This document shows positions 22,525 through 33,939 of a stretch of DNA of 64,000 nt, piece after piece. Both the position numbers and the translations under genes were made by a program. Under the pieces are notes generated by a model that was not told where the DNA came from, ran no database searches, and saw only the letters and a list, made by a program, of their open reading frames with translations. This stretch comes from Neurospora crassa OR74A. Taxonomy: Eukaryota > Ascomycota > Sordariomycetes > Sordariales > Sordariaceae. The first letter of the stretch is position 1. Every line of letters begins with the position of its first letter. The DNA lies in NCBI RefSeq assembly GCF_000182925.2, contig NC_026501.1, positions 3,224,001 through 3,288,000 of the forward strand, written 5' to 3'.

Positions 22525-25100
22525 CTATTCCCTATCCGCCCAGCTCTGGATGATACCCTCAGGCGTGGCATCGTAGTGCTTGAGACTAACCTTGCCAGTA
22601 GCCTCGTCCAGATAAGTGTTGGCCTGGACGAACACCTTTCTGGGCTGCTTGTTCTTCAGGACGACATCGCGGACCTTGGTTCCCCAGTATTCCAAGCCGA
22701 CACCGGACATATCGGTGAAGAACTTGGTACCATTTTCGACATCAGCGGTTGACTTGTAGATGTGGATCTTCTGGAGGAAATCTCCCACAGCTGCGCTAAT
22801 AGTTAGCCGATAACGTCCTTTATCTCACCACCAACGGGAACTGACTTACCCTTTCTACCGCTGGTTAGAATCTTGGAGCGATCAAGCTTGATCTTCAAGT
22901 CGGATAGATCCTCCTTCTCATACTCAAGCTTGCAGAAGTCATCCTCTGCCTGAAGAAAAGACTTGAGAATGGCAAAGCGAGCCTGGCAATGAGGCTGTCC
23001 CCACTTCTGGCTCTTGGGGTCCCAGAACTCGACCGAAGTGAGACCAGCCCGTGCCATGCTAAGGTAGGATGCATATAGAACATCACCAGCCTCGCCATCC
23101 ATATCAACAGTTCCGTCACCGAAGCCGAAAATCTTGAGAGCCTGGAATTCGCAGCTCAAGTGCATCGCAACAAGCTCAGCACGGCATTCTTCGTAAGCGC
23201 CAGCAAGGCCACCGAATACGGAACCCCATGTTTGACCGGGCTTGTACCAGGTCGTCACAGGCTTACCGGTCACGGGGCTAATGGGTGGGTTAGTGTGGTC
23301 GAAGTTGTACTCTCCAGGAGAGGTCTCCTGCAGAAGCTTTCCACAGCCGTGACCTAACTCTCTGTCAGTCGTCAAACCCTCAGCGGTGAAGGGACAGATA
23401 CTGCCATACCAGTAAGCTCATGAAGTCCGACCTGGACCTCAAAGGCGGCATCACGATACTTCTTGTAAACCTCGAGATCACTATCGGCAATGAAGGGAAT
23501 CTTCTCATCAGGAGCCTTGGCGCTCAAGACGTTACCTAGAATTTGGTCAGACAACGCGGCTCTTCTGATTAAGGTAAAACCCAGAACTTACCCAAACTGA
23601 CGTTCTTGAAGCCTTCCTGTTGCCTGATATCGTCGTAGTTGGGGCTACAAGGGTGTTAGTACCACTCTGAGGCTTTAAATCTCCCGTGACCACATACATG
23701 TTGATACCAGCAGGGATACCAGACCCTGTTCCGATTGTTTAGTGCTTCAATTCATCATTACGCTCCTTTTCGCATTGTGTTACATACCGCAGAAGGTCAA
23801 AACCTCAAGAGAGGTGAAATCAGGAGAGAGGAACTTGTCCTTCTCGAACTCCTTGGACCACGGCAACAGAGGGATCAAACTAGGTGCAGACCTGACCAGC
23901 TCTCCGAAAGCACGTGTCCTTTCCTGGTTAACAACTGCTGCGAAGCCCTCCCACTCACCACGAACACCAGCCGGGTCGCGGTAGGTCTCGATGAAGCCGA
24001 TGTTGCACTCAACCATGGGACCTTGATCGCGGATCCAGTATCTCTGGGAGTCCTTGAAGGCTTCAAGAGAGCCTTCCTCGAAGGACTTGGCATAAGCGGT
24101 ATGCATCTTTTGTTGAGTCTCGTTCTCCGCGTTCTCGGCTGCCTTCTTGGTGTACTCGGTAATAGCCTTCATCTCGGCCGCATAGTCGCCATAAACTAAT
24201 TTGACGGTCTTACCCTCAAGAGGGCCCTCGGTGATCTTGTACTCGGAATCCTTGCCAATGTCACCACCCTCGCTGGGGATGGAAGTAACGGCAGAAGCAA
24301 TCAGAAGCTCAAAGATCCCGTCCTTGGTCTTGCGCAACCTGGTGTTTTCAGGAAGCAAGCCGGCCTTCTGCATCCACTTAGCAACAGCATCGATCTCATC
24401 CTTGGTGATATCAGGAGAGTCGGGGTAGTAAGTGGTCAGGTGACCTTGATCCGTAAAGCCAAGGTGCAGAAGGCCGGGCTTGTCAGTCGAGAAGATAGCA
24501 CCGTTGGTGGCCTTGTAATGCTTCTCGGCCTCGGGAGAAGTGGAAGCCAGGGAAGCAAAGACATTCTCATCGCAGCGGGGAATAAACTTGGAGTCACCAA
24601 AGCTCTTATAGTTTCCGCTGTTGCCGAGGAATTGTGCAGCATACTGGAGGAAGGCGTTCAAGCCGGCCTCATCAACGCCGGCCTTCTCAGCCAGAGCCTT
24701 CCAGTCGCCTCCAGAGGCCTTGTGCAGAGCAATGATGAAATCATAGATGGACTCAGACTCGGGGGAGACCTGGCGCAGCACGATGCGGTTACCAGCAAAG
24801 GAAGCCCTAAGTTCAGGTAGACTTGTGTTAGCGAGACACGGCGGGTGACGATGGTGATGATGTGGAGGGTATAGGGATCCGAGAGGGTAGAAAAAGGGGG
24901 TTTGTAAACACGCCAACTCCCAGGAGTCCACATCAAAGCTGCATGTAGTGTGCAACTGGAGCTACCTGCACTTACTTGCTGATAAAGTGAGCATAGCGCT
25001 TCTGCTTGTCTGTCAGGGCGTCAAAATGCTTCTCGACCTCGAGCCTGACGACCGAAGGCGGGGCATCCGCCAGGTACTGCGAGAGTTCTTGAGCGTCCAT
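22525..25100 (-). CDS. Dipeptidyl peptidase III (zinc metallopeptidase, family M49)
   Basis: Releases N-terminal dipeptides from oligopeptides in the cytosol. Seven exons: 25100-24976, 24806-23788, 23725-23698, 23644-23592, 23535-23410, 23353-22850 and 22790-22525. The introns are 169, 62, 53, 56, 56 and 59 nt, and every join keeps frame, giving 706 aa, the normal size. The zinc motif is HELTGH (residues 447-452; most family members have HELLGH), split by the intron 23354-23409 inside the Gly codon. The second metal/catalytic motif EECRAE is at 505-510, 58 residues after the first, as in the human enzyme. The C-terminus ends with the conserved IQSWADRE. Exon 3 is only 28 nt. Motifs and spacing make the call secure; substrates cannot be read from sequence. 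Confidence 0.95.
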
Positions 25101-28100
25101 AGTGAGGGAACTGCGGAGACTGACACTGAGACTGAAGTTGCGATTCAGGCACAGCTGAGGAATAGAGTTACCGTAGCCTGTAGCGGTGGTGGTGAGTCTA
25201 TTCCTGGGAAAGGCAGATGCACGTCGGGCTGGCTGGGCCAAAATCGACGATAATCTCAAACTTTGAGATCTGAGGGGTTGAGAGAAGCGCATCTGACTTT
25301 GAGGCCAGCTAAGCAACCAAGCAAATAAGACGAGACGAACCCAATCTCTCCAGTTGAGCCAATGCAAGTCACGGCTTCTCCAACAGTGTTACGCACCTTC
25401 CGTCTACAAACAAGCCTCTCTTCGTTATCGTTCGATAGAGCGCCCGATAAACATCCCTGCGCACTTGCCTGAACCGTTACCAGCCGACTTTCCAACTGGC
25501 TGGCCGTTTGTTCCCCACACTGTGCGACTGGTGAAAGTAGCCGACTGACTTTGTTAGAGCGGGGTAAAGAGAGCTGAAGCAGCGAGTGAGAACATCAGGT
25601 TCCAGCCTCTTCTGTGCTTGTACTTTCACTTCTTCACCAGCCACAGGGCATGTGCTGACAACTGACACAACCTGGGACATGACGTGCCGGATCACTCCGC
25701 GACCGTCCGCGGCGCTCCGAATTAGACGGAGGCAACAAGCCAACGACCCATCCTCTTGCCAAGTTGATGTTGGATTGGGATTGGATTTTATAGAGCTTCA
25801 GTTGCAACCTGAAGTCCCACAGCGTCAGCAAGGGCGGGACTCCAAAGAACCTCAAGAAACGATGACCCCCACGCAGGCTGTACACTGCACTACAAAAAAT
25901 TTAGCGTGTGAGTACAACACGGCAACATTCCGTGACTCCCAAGGAAAATTCTGCGGGACTGGAGGGGCAGATGGGCAGATGTTTCGAAGCAAGTGGAAAA
26001 CCTCAACGTCGATCACCGTTCTTGCATCACCGAAGAGGGTCTCGGAGAGGAAGGATCTTCTGTGCCTTCAGACGCAGTCTTATCCTCTCGGCAGCGGCGT
26101 GACGAGACCAAAATATCCACGTCAGGTACAAAGTGTTACTTATAGCTTACAAGCGGAATTCCGGAACGGGACGGGTCGCTGGCCTTTGCCTGAAACTGCG
26201 GAAGCCTTCAATGTCGTGCTTGTTGAGGGGGAAAAAATCCAACAATTTCTTCCGGACAGGCTTCCGTCGAGCCTCAATCAGCCACCGAGAGTGTCCGATC
26301 TTGATGAAGGCTAGGTGTGTGTGTTCAGCTCTGCAGAGGGGGTATCACCATCCGATCTCGTGTCTTATGCTGGTGAAAGAACCAGCAGAAACAACAGTTC
26401 CCACCCGGCGCCCGGCCCCGGGCTCAACTTTTAAACTCGCGGCTGGACTGCTGCAAACTCAAAAACCTTAGCGCGACCATCCTCGTACGCTTGAGAAGCG
26501 TGAGCTGTCTTTTCCAGTGTCCGCGAGTCGCCGCGGCGTCCAAAGTTGGGAGATCATGATATAGCCGGCTGGTAAGCAGGAGATATCGAAAAGGGCAAAT
26601 TACGCGAAACTCGCTACGCGGCAAATTTCAGAACTTGCTATCTGAAGCGGCTGAAATTGCTGTCTTCAAGCATCGGGATACAACTGTGCCTCTTGAGATA
26701 AATGTGGTGAGCAAGGCATCAGTGCTGAGTCTCTATAGCGGGCACGCTGTACGTCCATGGCTATCCGATATCGCGAACGACGCCATAGTTGAGCCTGTGT
26801 TGGGTGAATCTAACAAGGGAGGTGAGTCTACTGCTTGGAGAGTAACACTGACAACCCCACGTGCTCCTCTATCGTTGCACACTCCTGCACTACGGCGCAG
26901 TGTAGCAAGCGGCTCCAGACCAAAAAGCCGCGTGACCATTGAGCAACCGCATCATCTTCAGACATGTCCAGATCTCGGGCACTAACTCCTAGGGTCAAAA
27001 TGCTACCATGAGTGGAGAGTGAAAATCCAAGGTATTTTCAGCCAATCCTTCGTCCCCCGCATGACTGCTTGGGAAAACATTGCGTTCATCTTGGCATGTG
27101 TTTGTGTTACTTGTGCAGCGTGGTACTGTCGGCGGTTTTTTTGAGGCTCGCAACAGTGAGATTCCAAAATCGCCAGCATGCTTCAAGCACTGATCAGTAT
27201 CGGTACACAGAACTGGAAGCCTACCTATGAGCGTAGTTGCTACCTAGCGAACACGGCACCCCAGTCTGGCCAATGCTACTACATACATTGACCGGGAGAG
27301 AAATCGCTTTCGGGTTTCCAGCTCCGCGGCACAAAAGTAGTCATCGACCAATACGATGCGGAGAGCATCTGGTATGCCCAGATTCGAAACCTCGAACAAG
27401 GCGGGGACAAATTCTTGTCAACAAAAGAGACAGCCGCAGTTAAATACTGACTTGTTGGCTCGATGCCATCTCCAGCACTCGTGGCGTTGTTTGCTCCTGT
27501 CGGGGAGACTAACATGAGCTTCCGGGCATCCTGCTTTTCACTAGCTGTTCACTAGCAGCAGCCTGGATCTTGGGAAGCTGCTCGGAGTCGGGCGCGACTC
27601 TTGGCTACACTGCATGTACACTGAAACCCAAGTGGATCATGATCCCGAGTAGAGTTTGAAGGAAATCCGCTCTAGCAAAGTTAGCAGCGCTAAAATCTGA
27701 GGGGCATATAGGATACTTTTTTCTGTTCCCTTGTGGTGACAGATCAAGACCCTTGCGGTGCGTTGTTAGACTTTTGAAATGACCCTCAGGGGTAAGATAC
27801 ACAAGGACGGAAGCGCACCGGGCCCCGAGTGCCTTCCGGTCTTTGGTGAAGCTGAAGGCGGAGTCCAAAGTGAGAGAAAACCAGACGAGTTCCACAGCCT
27901 TGTTTTGGGGCCGTCATCAAAATTAAGCAGTATGGACAGGGATGCGGTAAATCATTGTCACGTCACGAGGGCGAAGAGAAATGGCATCAATGGATATTCA
28001 TAGTATCTGGGATACGGATCGTTGAAGCCGTTTCTCCTGCTGCAGTTTGCCAACCACTGACCGCTGTTCATGGTGACTGCGCATTGTTGTTTGATGGATG

Positions 28101-28461
28101 GTGAAGTGTGATTCCGAATGGACCTTGATGGTTCGATTTTCCTTTTTTCTCGTGCTGCAGTGGCATTTGTTCGGTGAAGTCGGAGAGGCAACTCAGCAAA
28201 CAGAGAAAAAGGAAGCTCTGAACGAAGCCAGAGGTCGGTAAAAGTAAGTGAGAAAACGATTGGTCCGCCGCCGAGCCATGATGTAACCGGAGCTGCCGGG
28301 TTCGTTTGATACATTTCAGTTCATACGTACCCGTATCCCATGTTTGCGCAAGGGACGGAATTTCTGGGCATGTTCCCCGACCTTAGAAGGGAAAAAAACT
28401 GAAAGCCTCCAAGGCGGTTTACGAGATATGAGCCACAACAAGCCACCTACTATGTAGTATG

Positions 28462-28480
28462 CCCCCCCCCCCCCCCCCCC

Positions 28481-28533
<53 letters not shown>
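28462..28533. repeat. Homopolymer block: about 20 C, TT, about 50 A
   Basis: A run of C directly followed by TT and a long run of A. It is non-coding. Lengths of such runs are often wrong in assemblies and unstable in vivo. Confidence 0.85.
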
Positions 28534-28535
<2 letters not shown>

Positions 28536-30920
28536 CAAGGTCCCCGCCTTCAATAGGTCATTCCCACACATGATGTTCTTTGGAAAACCACACGAAGGTC
28601 AACGTTAAGTGTGCAGCTTTTTCCCCATGAATTCAAGTGGACAACGACGTTCGACTTCTTAACATTGACGCACACCATCATGGTGTTTTCCCCCTTTTTC
28701 TTGAGGCCAGGCAATTCGTTTTGCCCTGTGTCACCATCTCCAAATGGCCGTGAAACAGAGTCCACTGGCCAATGTCATCGGCTCTCGCTTATGCGTGAAC
28801 CCCCAACTTTCGTCGACCGAATCTCGCCCTGCTCGCAAATGCTGCCCCCCACGCTACGGTAACAACGTGGAGGGATTTTCCAAAGCCTACCCCAGTTGTC
28901 CTGCAAGCACTGGACATCCACGCCAGCAGCGTATCCATCAGCGCGGGTATGTACGTAGTACTTCGTGTTGGTATGTACATATGATGGGTAAGTTTGATGA
29001 GGTGGGGTAAGTACAAGACGCATATTGTCTGTGCAGAAAAGTACTTGATGCAGGGGAGTTTTTTTTACCTTCGCTCCAAACCATAGTAGCGTAAGAAGGT
29101 ACCTCCTCCTTCCATCCCCCACTCCCCCCCTTTCCCTTGGTCAGCTGGTCCGATCGTGCTTTTTGCACTTTGAATTCGTTGCATAAGATTTTGTGCTCTG
29201 CTTCGTGCCGCTGGCCCACCCTTTCATGCCCTGGTGGTTATTGCCCGTGTTACAAGGCTGCAATCTCTTCCAGATGAGGTTCATGCGACGCACCATCAAT
29301 CAATCCGCATCAATGAAACATTACAAAACATTGGGAAAAAAAGGAAAAAAAAGAATATTAGGGAAAATAGCACGGCATGGCCGCGGGATCGAAGAGGTTA
29401 CCTGTGACGTTGCGGGTCTCTAACGTTTCGACGACAGATGATGATCACCCCCATCCTCTCGCCATGATCCATCCACTTCATCAGCTTCCTAAACCACTGG
29501 GCCCCGTCACCGACAGCACTCCGGCACGTCCGATCCTGTCCTGCCGTGAGCATTCTGGAGTCTGGACACCGACAACACCAAAACCCCTTTCCGGGCGCAC
29601 TGCAAGCATAGGGCATCAAACCGTGAGACCAACATGTCCTCAAGCTCCAGGCTCCGCCATGCCGGCCCGTCCAGGGCATGAATTTTGCTTGGTTCCGATT
29701 CCCGCTCGGGAGGGAGCATGGATTGCCGAGTTCGACAAAATTCCGCGTGTTTGGGGCTTGTTTCATGGATCACCCCGCTGATTGACGCTTGGCAGGTAGC
29801 CATGTCTGATTCCAGGGCGGCGGGCAGGTTGCTTGATGCCCAGTTTGCCAACGTGCCTGTCCTCCAGTGGTTGGCTGCCCTGGAGCCGCCAGCCGAAGCC
29901 CCGGGTTTCGTTCCCAAAATCCCACGATGTCCATGTCCATAGTGTACACAGTAGAGAGTTGGGACTGACTGTACTTAAGCTCCGAAAGTTCGGGAAGTGT
30001 TGGCACGCAGTCGGCACCTCACGAGCAGAGGCAACCACCACGTCTTTCTCCAGAGCTACCTATCTCTACACACTGGGAGATGACAACAGACAAATTTGTA
30101 ATGCCCCGTACAAGGGTTTTGCACCGTCAAGATGATCCGAAGCATCAAGTGTGGAAAGCGTCAAGATCAAACGTTTAAGTGCAAGAATGTTTGACGCCGG
30201 CATCGGTATCCCAGCCTGCAAAATTGCTATGGGCCAGAATAGAAGCAGCGGAAAAAATGTTGTGTTGCTTCTAGAAGTCGGCCATCTTGCATTCTTCCCC
30301 ACACCACATCCACCAATTTTATCCCCACGCTTTTTTCCAACAGAGCCTGCGCCCAAAATTCCAGATGAGCACGCGAGGTACTATAGTGTACACTTACATG
30401 TCGCTGGAGACCTCCAGCTACAGAACAAGTGCCCTAGACTCACACCCTTCCAGACTCTTGGGGAGTGTCGCCGCCATGGCTTGGTAGCAAGTTCGCGCAG
30501 TCACTAGTAGTGTCAACTAAAGAACCAATAGGATGATTCTCTTAGTGAGCCTTTCCAACCTGCCAAGCGGCCCTCGAGTTAGATGAAGCCAGCAACAACA
30601 GGAGCATGTACTCCAAGTACTCGCTTGTACCGTCCTTCCTTGACCTTGTACCTTGTTGGACTCCACTTGCTGCAGCCGCGAGTTGGGTTTTTTTGGGGGA
30701 GGGGTGTGGGATGAGTCCTTTGTCCGCTTGCAGTCCCAGGCCAGAGGGCCCTCCCTCCCTAGTCACCCAGCGGAAGTTGAGGATTTGCGTCAGATCGTGT
30801 ACATACAGTGTACCCCAGCCCAGCTCGTCACCTGGCCAGTTTTATAGAGCCGGGGTGGAATACCTTGGAGGGTGATGGCTACAGGGGATTTACACTCTTG
30901 TGTCTCGCTGCACTCAGATG

Positions 30921-30928
30921 TATATAAG
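30921..30928 (+). promoter_or_regulatory. TATA box, probably of the gluconokinase gene
   Basis: TATATAAG lies 299 bp upstream of the gluconokinase ATG and is followed by a C/T-rich leader. A weaker TTATATA is at about 31127. Inferred from position. Confidence 0.45.
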
Positions 30929-31226
30929 CACACGCACCGGCATCTGTCCGTCCCCCATTCCGGCTGATACTCTTTGTCTCTTGAAATCTCTCGATCTTCG
31001 CTCTTTGCAGTTGTCATATCTAACGCATAGCATGGCATTATTCCTCTTCAAGCTGTAACTCCAAAGACGTTGGCTTGCAACCCTGAAGCATCGACATTGT
31101 GCCGATACACCATCACTGACCGGCGTTTATATACCCAACTCGACGCCCCATTCGATCCCATTCAACTATTACGAATAACAAATCACTTGCGCTCGGCCAC
31201 CACCCCCAACAACACATACAACCAAA

Positions 31227-31999
31227 ATGCTTTCGTACAATACCCCTATTTCTGTGAACGGGCAGAACGCTGGACCGACCGCCGGCATGTCAGCGCGACC
31301 CCCATTCAAGACAGTCGGAAACAACGGGTCTGCCAATGGAGTGTCATCCAATGATGCGGTGTCAGGAACAGGACGGCACGCTCCCGAGGAGCAGCATATC
31401 TGGCTAGTCACCGGACCTGCTGGATGCGGCAAGAGTACCGTGGCAAGATACCTAGCGGAATCTCTACATTGGCCTTATATTGAAGGTGACGAGGTACGTG
31501 ATGATGCCCTTCCCTCTATGGTGTTATCCCAACTAACAAAGTCAAAAAGTTTCACCCACCAGCCAATATCGAAAAGATGAGCGCCGGTATCCCCCTTACC
31601 GATGCGGACCGCTGGGATTGGCTCACAGCTCTGCGCGAGGCATCAATTCGAGCTCTTGATCAGGGCAATAGCGGCGTAGTTTTGACGTGCTCTGCGCTGA
31701 AGCGCAAGTACCGTGATGTCATCAGAGTGGCCCCCTATTTCACCCCGAATCTTCACCTTCACTTTATCTACCTCGATGCGTCCGAGGAGATCCTCCTTCA
31801 AAGAGTCCTTGCTCGCCAAAACCATTACATGGGTGCCAACATGGTCCACAGCCAGTTTGAGGCTCTCGAGCCACCAACGCCTGCCGAGACGGACGTGATC
31901 CGCATTGACGTGAGCCGTCCTGCCGACATGGTTATGGCAGATGCCCTGAACCAGGTTCTTCATACAATTGATGGAATCCAAAAGGACCAATCGCAATGA
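31227..31999 (+). CDS. Gluconokinase (GntK family)
   Basis: Phosphorylates D-gluconate to 6-phosphogluconate, feeding the pentose phosphate pathway in the cytosol. Two exons, 31227-31493 and 31550-31999, give 238 aa; intron 31494-31549 is 56 nt with a GTACGT donor and an AACTAAC branch point. An Asn/Gly/Ser-rich N-terminal extension of about 55 residues precedes the P-loop domain. The Walker A motif GPAGCGKST is at 63-71, followed by YIEGDE, FHPPANIEKMSAGIPLTD and DRWDWL, the standard gluconokinase substrate-binding series (usually GDxxHP..N..KM..G.PL.D.DR..WL). The lid segment carries ALKRKYRD and the SQFEALEPP block. The extension is longer than in bacterial GntK but is not a clear targeting signal. 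Confidence 0.93.
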
Positions 32000-33444
32000 C
32001 GGCTTCGATGACCTGCACCGGGGGGTCCAAGGAATGGGGGGAAAAGGAGACACAATGCACAACACCTGCATATGGCGCTAAGCCCTCGAGGTTCCTGAGC
32101 GGCCTGTTTGCCCCACCGTGGCATGGCATTATCTTGGGAGTTTGCTTTTTCATGTTGGAAGCTGTTTGGGCGTTTTGTTTTCAGGTCATGTTTTTTTTGT
32201 TTCGATGTTGATTTTTCTTTTTTCTTCTTTTCAACAGGCGTACTTGCTTCGGATGGGGTCAAAGGATATGGGCAGGGGAGATCTGCGTACTGGAAGCGGA
32301 TTTTGGTTACTTTTGCTAGCAACGCAGAGCATGGCAATTCGCCAAAGCTCTGCATTTTTTTTTTTCCCCGGTTGGCGTTGGTGTGGGATGCTTTGCAAAC
32401 AAGCAAGCAGGAGCAATTGGTCTATTGTTATCATGGAGGAATAGCAATTTTTCGGGACGGGTGTGTTCCCCATGTATCTTTGGGAAGCGATGGCGAGGAG
32501 TAAGTACCGTTAAGGGTATGGCTTGGTTCAAGGAGGTAAACAAGCACAAAAAGACTTAAATGTTGGTTCATGAACGGTGGATTTATTGTTTGTCTCCTAG
32601 TGATCCCTCTACTGCTTCTCTCATGCATCGGTCCGCATGCGAGCCCGTTGCCTTGATCGTTCCACAGTTGACAGTTCCGCATTTGCAGAAGCATGCAACA
32701 GGCAGACGAAAGACCCGTGCTCCCAGGACTGACAAGCGTTGCACACAAGGCAAATCATCTCAAGGCAAATTAACTCAATGTGGAATATGGGCAAGTCAAA
32801 TTACAAAGCAATTTTAGAGTCATTCTGACAAGGAACTTCAAATCAGACCCCTGGCTTGCTTGTGTCCTACGCTGGGGACTGATTGTTGGCGAGGGCATAC
32901 TGTGCATGTGTTAATGCGCATCCACATCATGACCTCACATCGTCCCTATGGTAGAGTTCGTCGCAACGAATTGTATCTAGTTATTGTTATCAGGCAGTTA
33001 AGATGAATCCTTATACTCTCCATCCCTATTTTTCTACCATTTCAGATCAACTAGCCTTGTTTTCAACCACACTGCAACTACTTGAACATAGGTACCTAGA
33101 AAGCGAGGATGCTGCCTCATGGCCGATACATTGTGCTACTGGGTCCCAAAGCGGTCACTCGCAGTCGACATTGCAGCAGGATGCGGTTTAAGCCTTGGAT
33201 GAATGCAAACCCGAGATGATGCGTGTGGGATTGGAACATTGATACAACATGACAATGCAGAACAAGGTATATTACATGAAGCTGATCGTTAATTTCTTCC
33301 TCATTTCCCGTGTCAGTCATCGCACTAGAAGCCCATGCCATTCCCACGAACAATCCGGCAACCCATACTAAACGCTTCATCCTTGGTCTTAGCCCGTTGA
33401 CCAAGCACCGCAGTGACTATACCTCCCACACATCCGTCCCATGA
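32000..33444. other. Intergenic: converging 3' regions
   Basis: Between the gluconokinase stop and the stop of the minus-strand membrane protein gene. T-rich runs at about 32190-32240 and 32354-32368 create open but meaningless frames on both strands. No supported gene. Confidence 0.5.
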
Positions 33445-33939
33445 TTATGGGTGATAAGCAGGCTTAGGATCAACCACATACGGCGGTGGCGGCTCAACCC
33501 AACCGCCATTCCCATCCGGCACCGCCACGTCGTCCATGGGAATCGCTTCGCCCCCTCCTCCTCCTCCTCCTCCTGTTCCCCCTTCTGTTACTCCTTGTCC
33601 CTGTCCGTGGCCCTGGCCATGTCTCTGGCCAGCCCCAAAACCTCTTCCAGCAGTAGCCCCAACATTACTAGAGCCTCGTGCCCTGCGCCCAGTAGCACGC
33701 TCCTCAGCTTGCAACATTTCCCGTACCGCCTGCTGGTGCTCTTTAAGCTTCTTCTTGCGTGTCCAGCGTGGTACAAAGACGGCGAAGCAGAAGGAAATGG
33801 AGAGGAGGAAGGTGAGAAGGACAGCTAGGGTTATTATGTTGGCTTTTGGGAATTTTTCTCGTTTGGTGATGGGGTGGAGGTTGAAGCTGTCATGAGAGGT
33901 GGGGAGACTCGTCCTTGGGGAGAGCGCGATTGGTGCCAT
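33445..33939 (-). CDS. Small single-pass membrane protein with a PPPPY tail motif
   Basis: A single exon, 164 aa, unrecognised. Residues 1-33 are Ser/Pro-rich and end in a basic patch (KREKFPK). A strongly hydrophobic segment at about 34-57 (starting NIITLAVLLTFLL) is the only membrane span, and the basic WTRKKKLK after it suggests that the C-terminus faces the cytosol. Residues 60-90 are a charged helix, then comes a Gly/Gln-rich stretch with GQGHGQ repeats and eight consecutive Gly. The tail is acidic and contains PPPPY (150-154), a PY motif that binds WW domains of Nedd4/Rsp5-type ubiquitin ligases. An Rsp5-adaptor role is inference. Composition is low complexity, but the span, tail motif and start context favour a real gene. 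Confidence 0.6.
   Translation of the reverse strand: MAPIALSPRTSLPTSHDSFNLHPITKREKFPKANIITLAVLLTFLLSISFCFAVFVPRWTRKKKLKEHQQAVREMLQAEERATGRRARGSSNVGATAGRGFGAGQRHGQGHGQGQGVTEGGTGGGGGGGGEAIPMDDVAVPDGNGGWVEPPPPYVVDPKPAYHP

Larger units (their letters stand above)
25101..31226. other. 6.1-kb gene-poor region between DPP III and gluconokinase
   Basis: The largest stretch without a supported gene. The left end is the DPP III promoter; the right end is the gluconokinase promoter and leader, with TATATAAG at 30921-30928. The longest frame (25586-26314) has no motif. Frames at 27605-28314 and 29377-30135 overlap on both strands, which points to non-coding sequence. It holds a C20-TT-A50 block (28462-28533) and copies of TAGTGTACAC at 29940 and 30384. 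Base composition is not strikingly AT-rich, so it does not look like an old RIP-mutated repeat, though this was judged by eye. Non-coding RNA is possible but not visible. Confidence 0.5.

Noticed and set aside
25586-26314. 242-codon open frame downstream of the DPP III promoter
   Set aside because: No motif, no leader or splice context, and composition unlike neighbouring genes.
33451-33895. Plus-strand frames antisense to the one-TM protein
   Set aside because: Shadow of the Gly/Pro-rich coding sequence; the minus frame has a membrane span, a good start and a PY tail.
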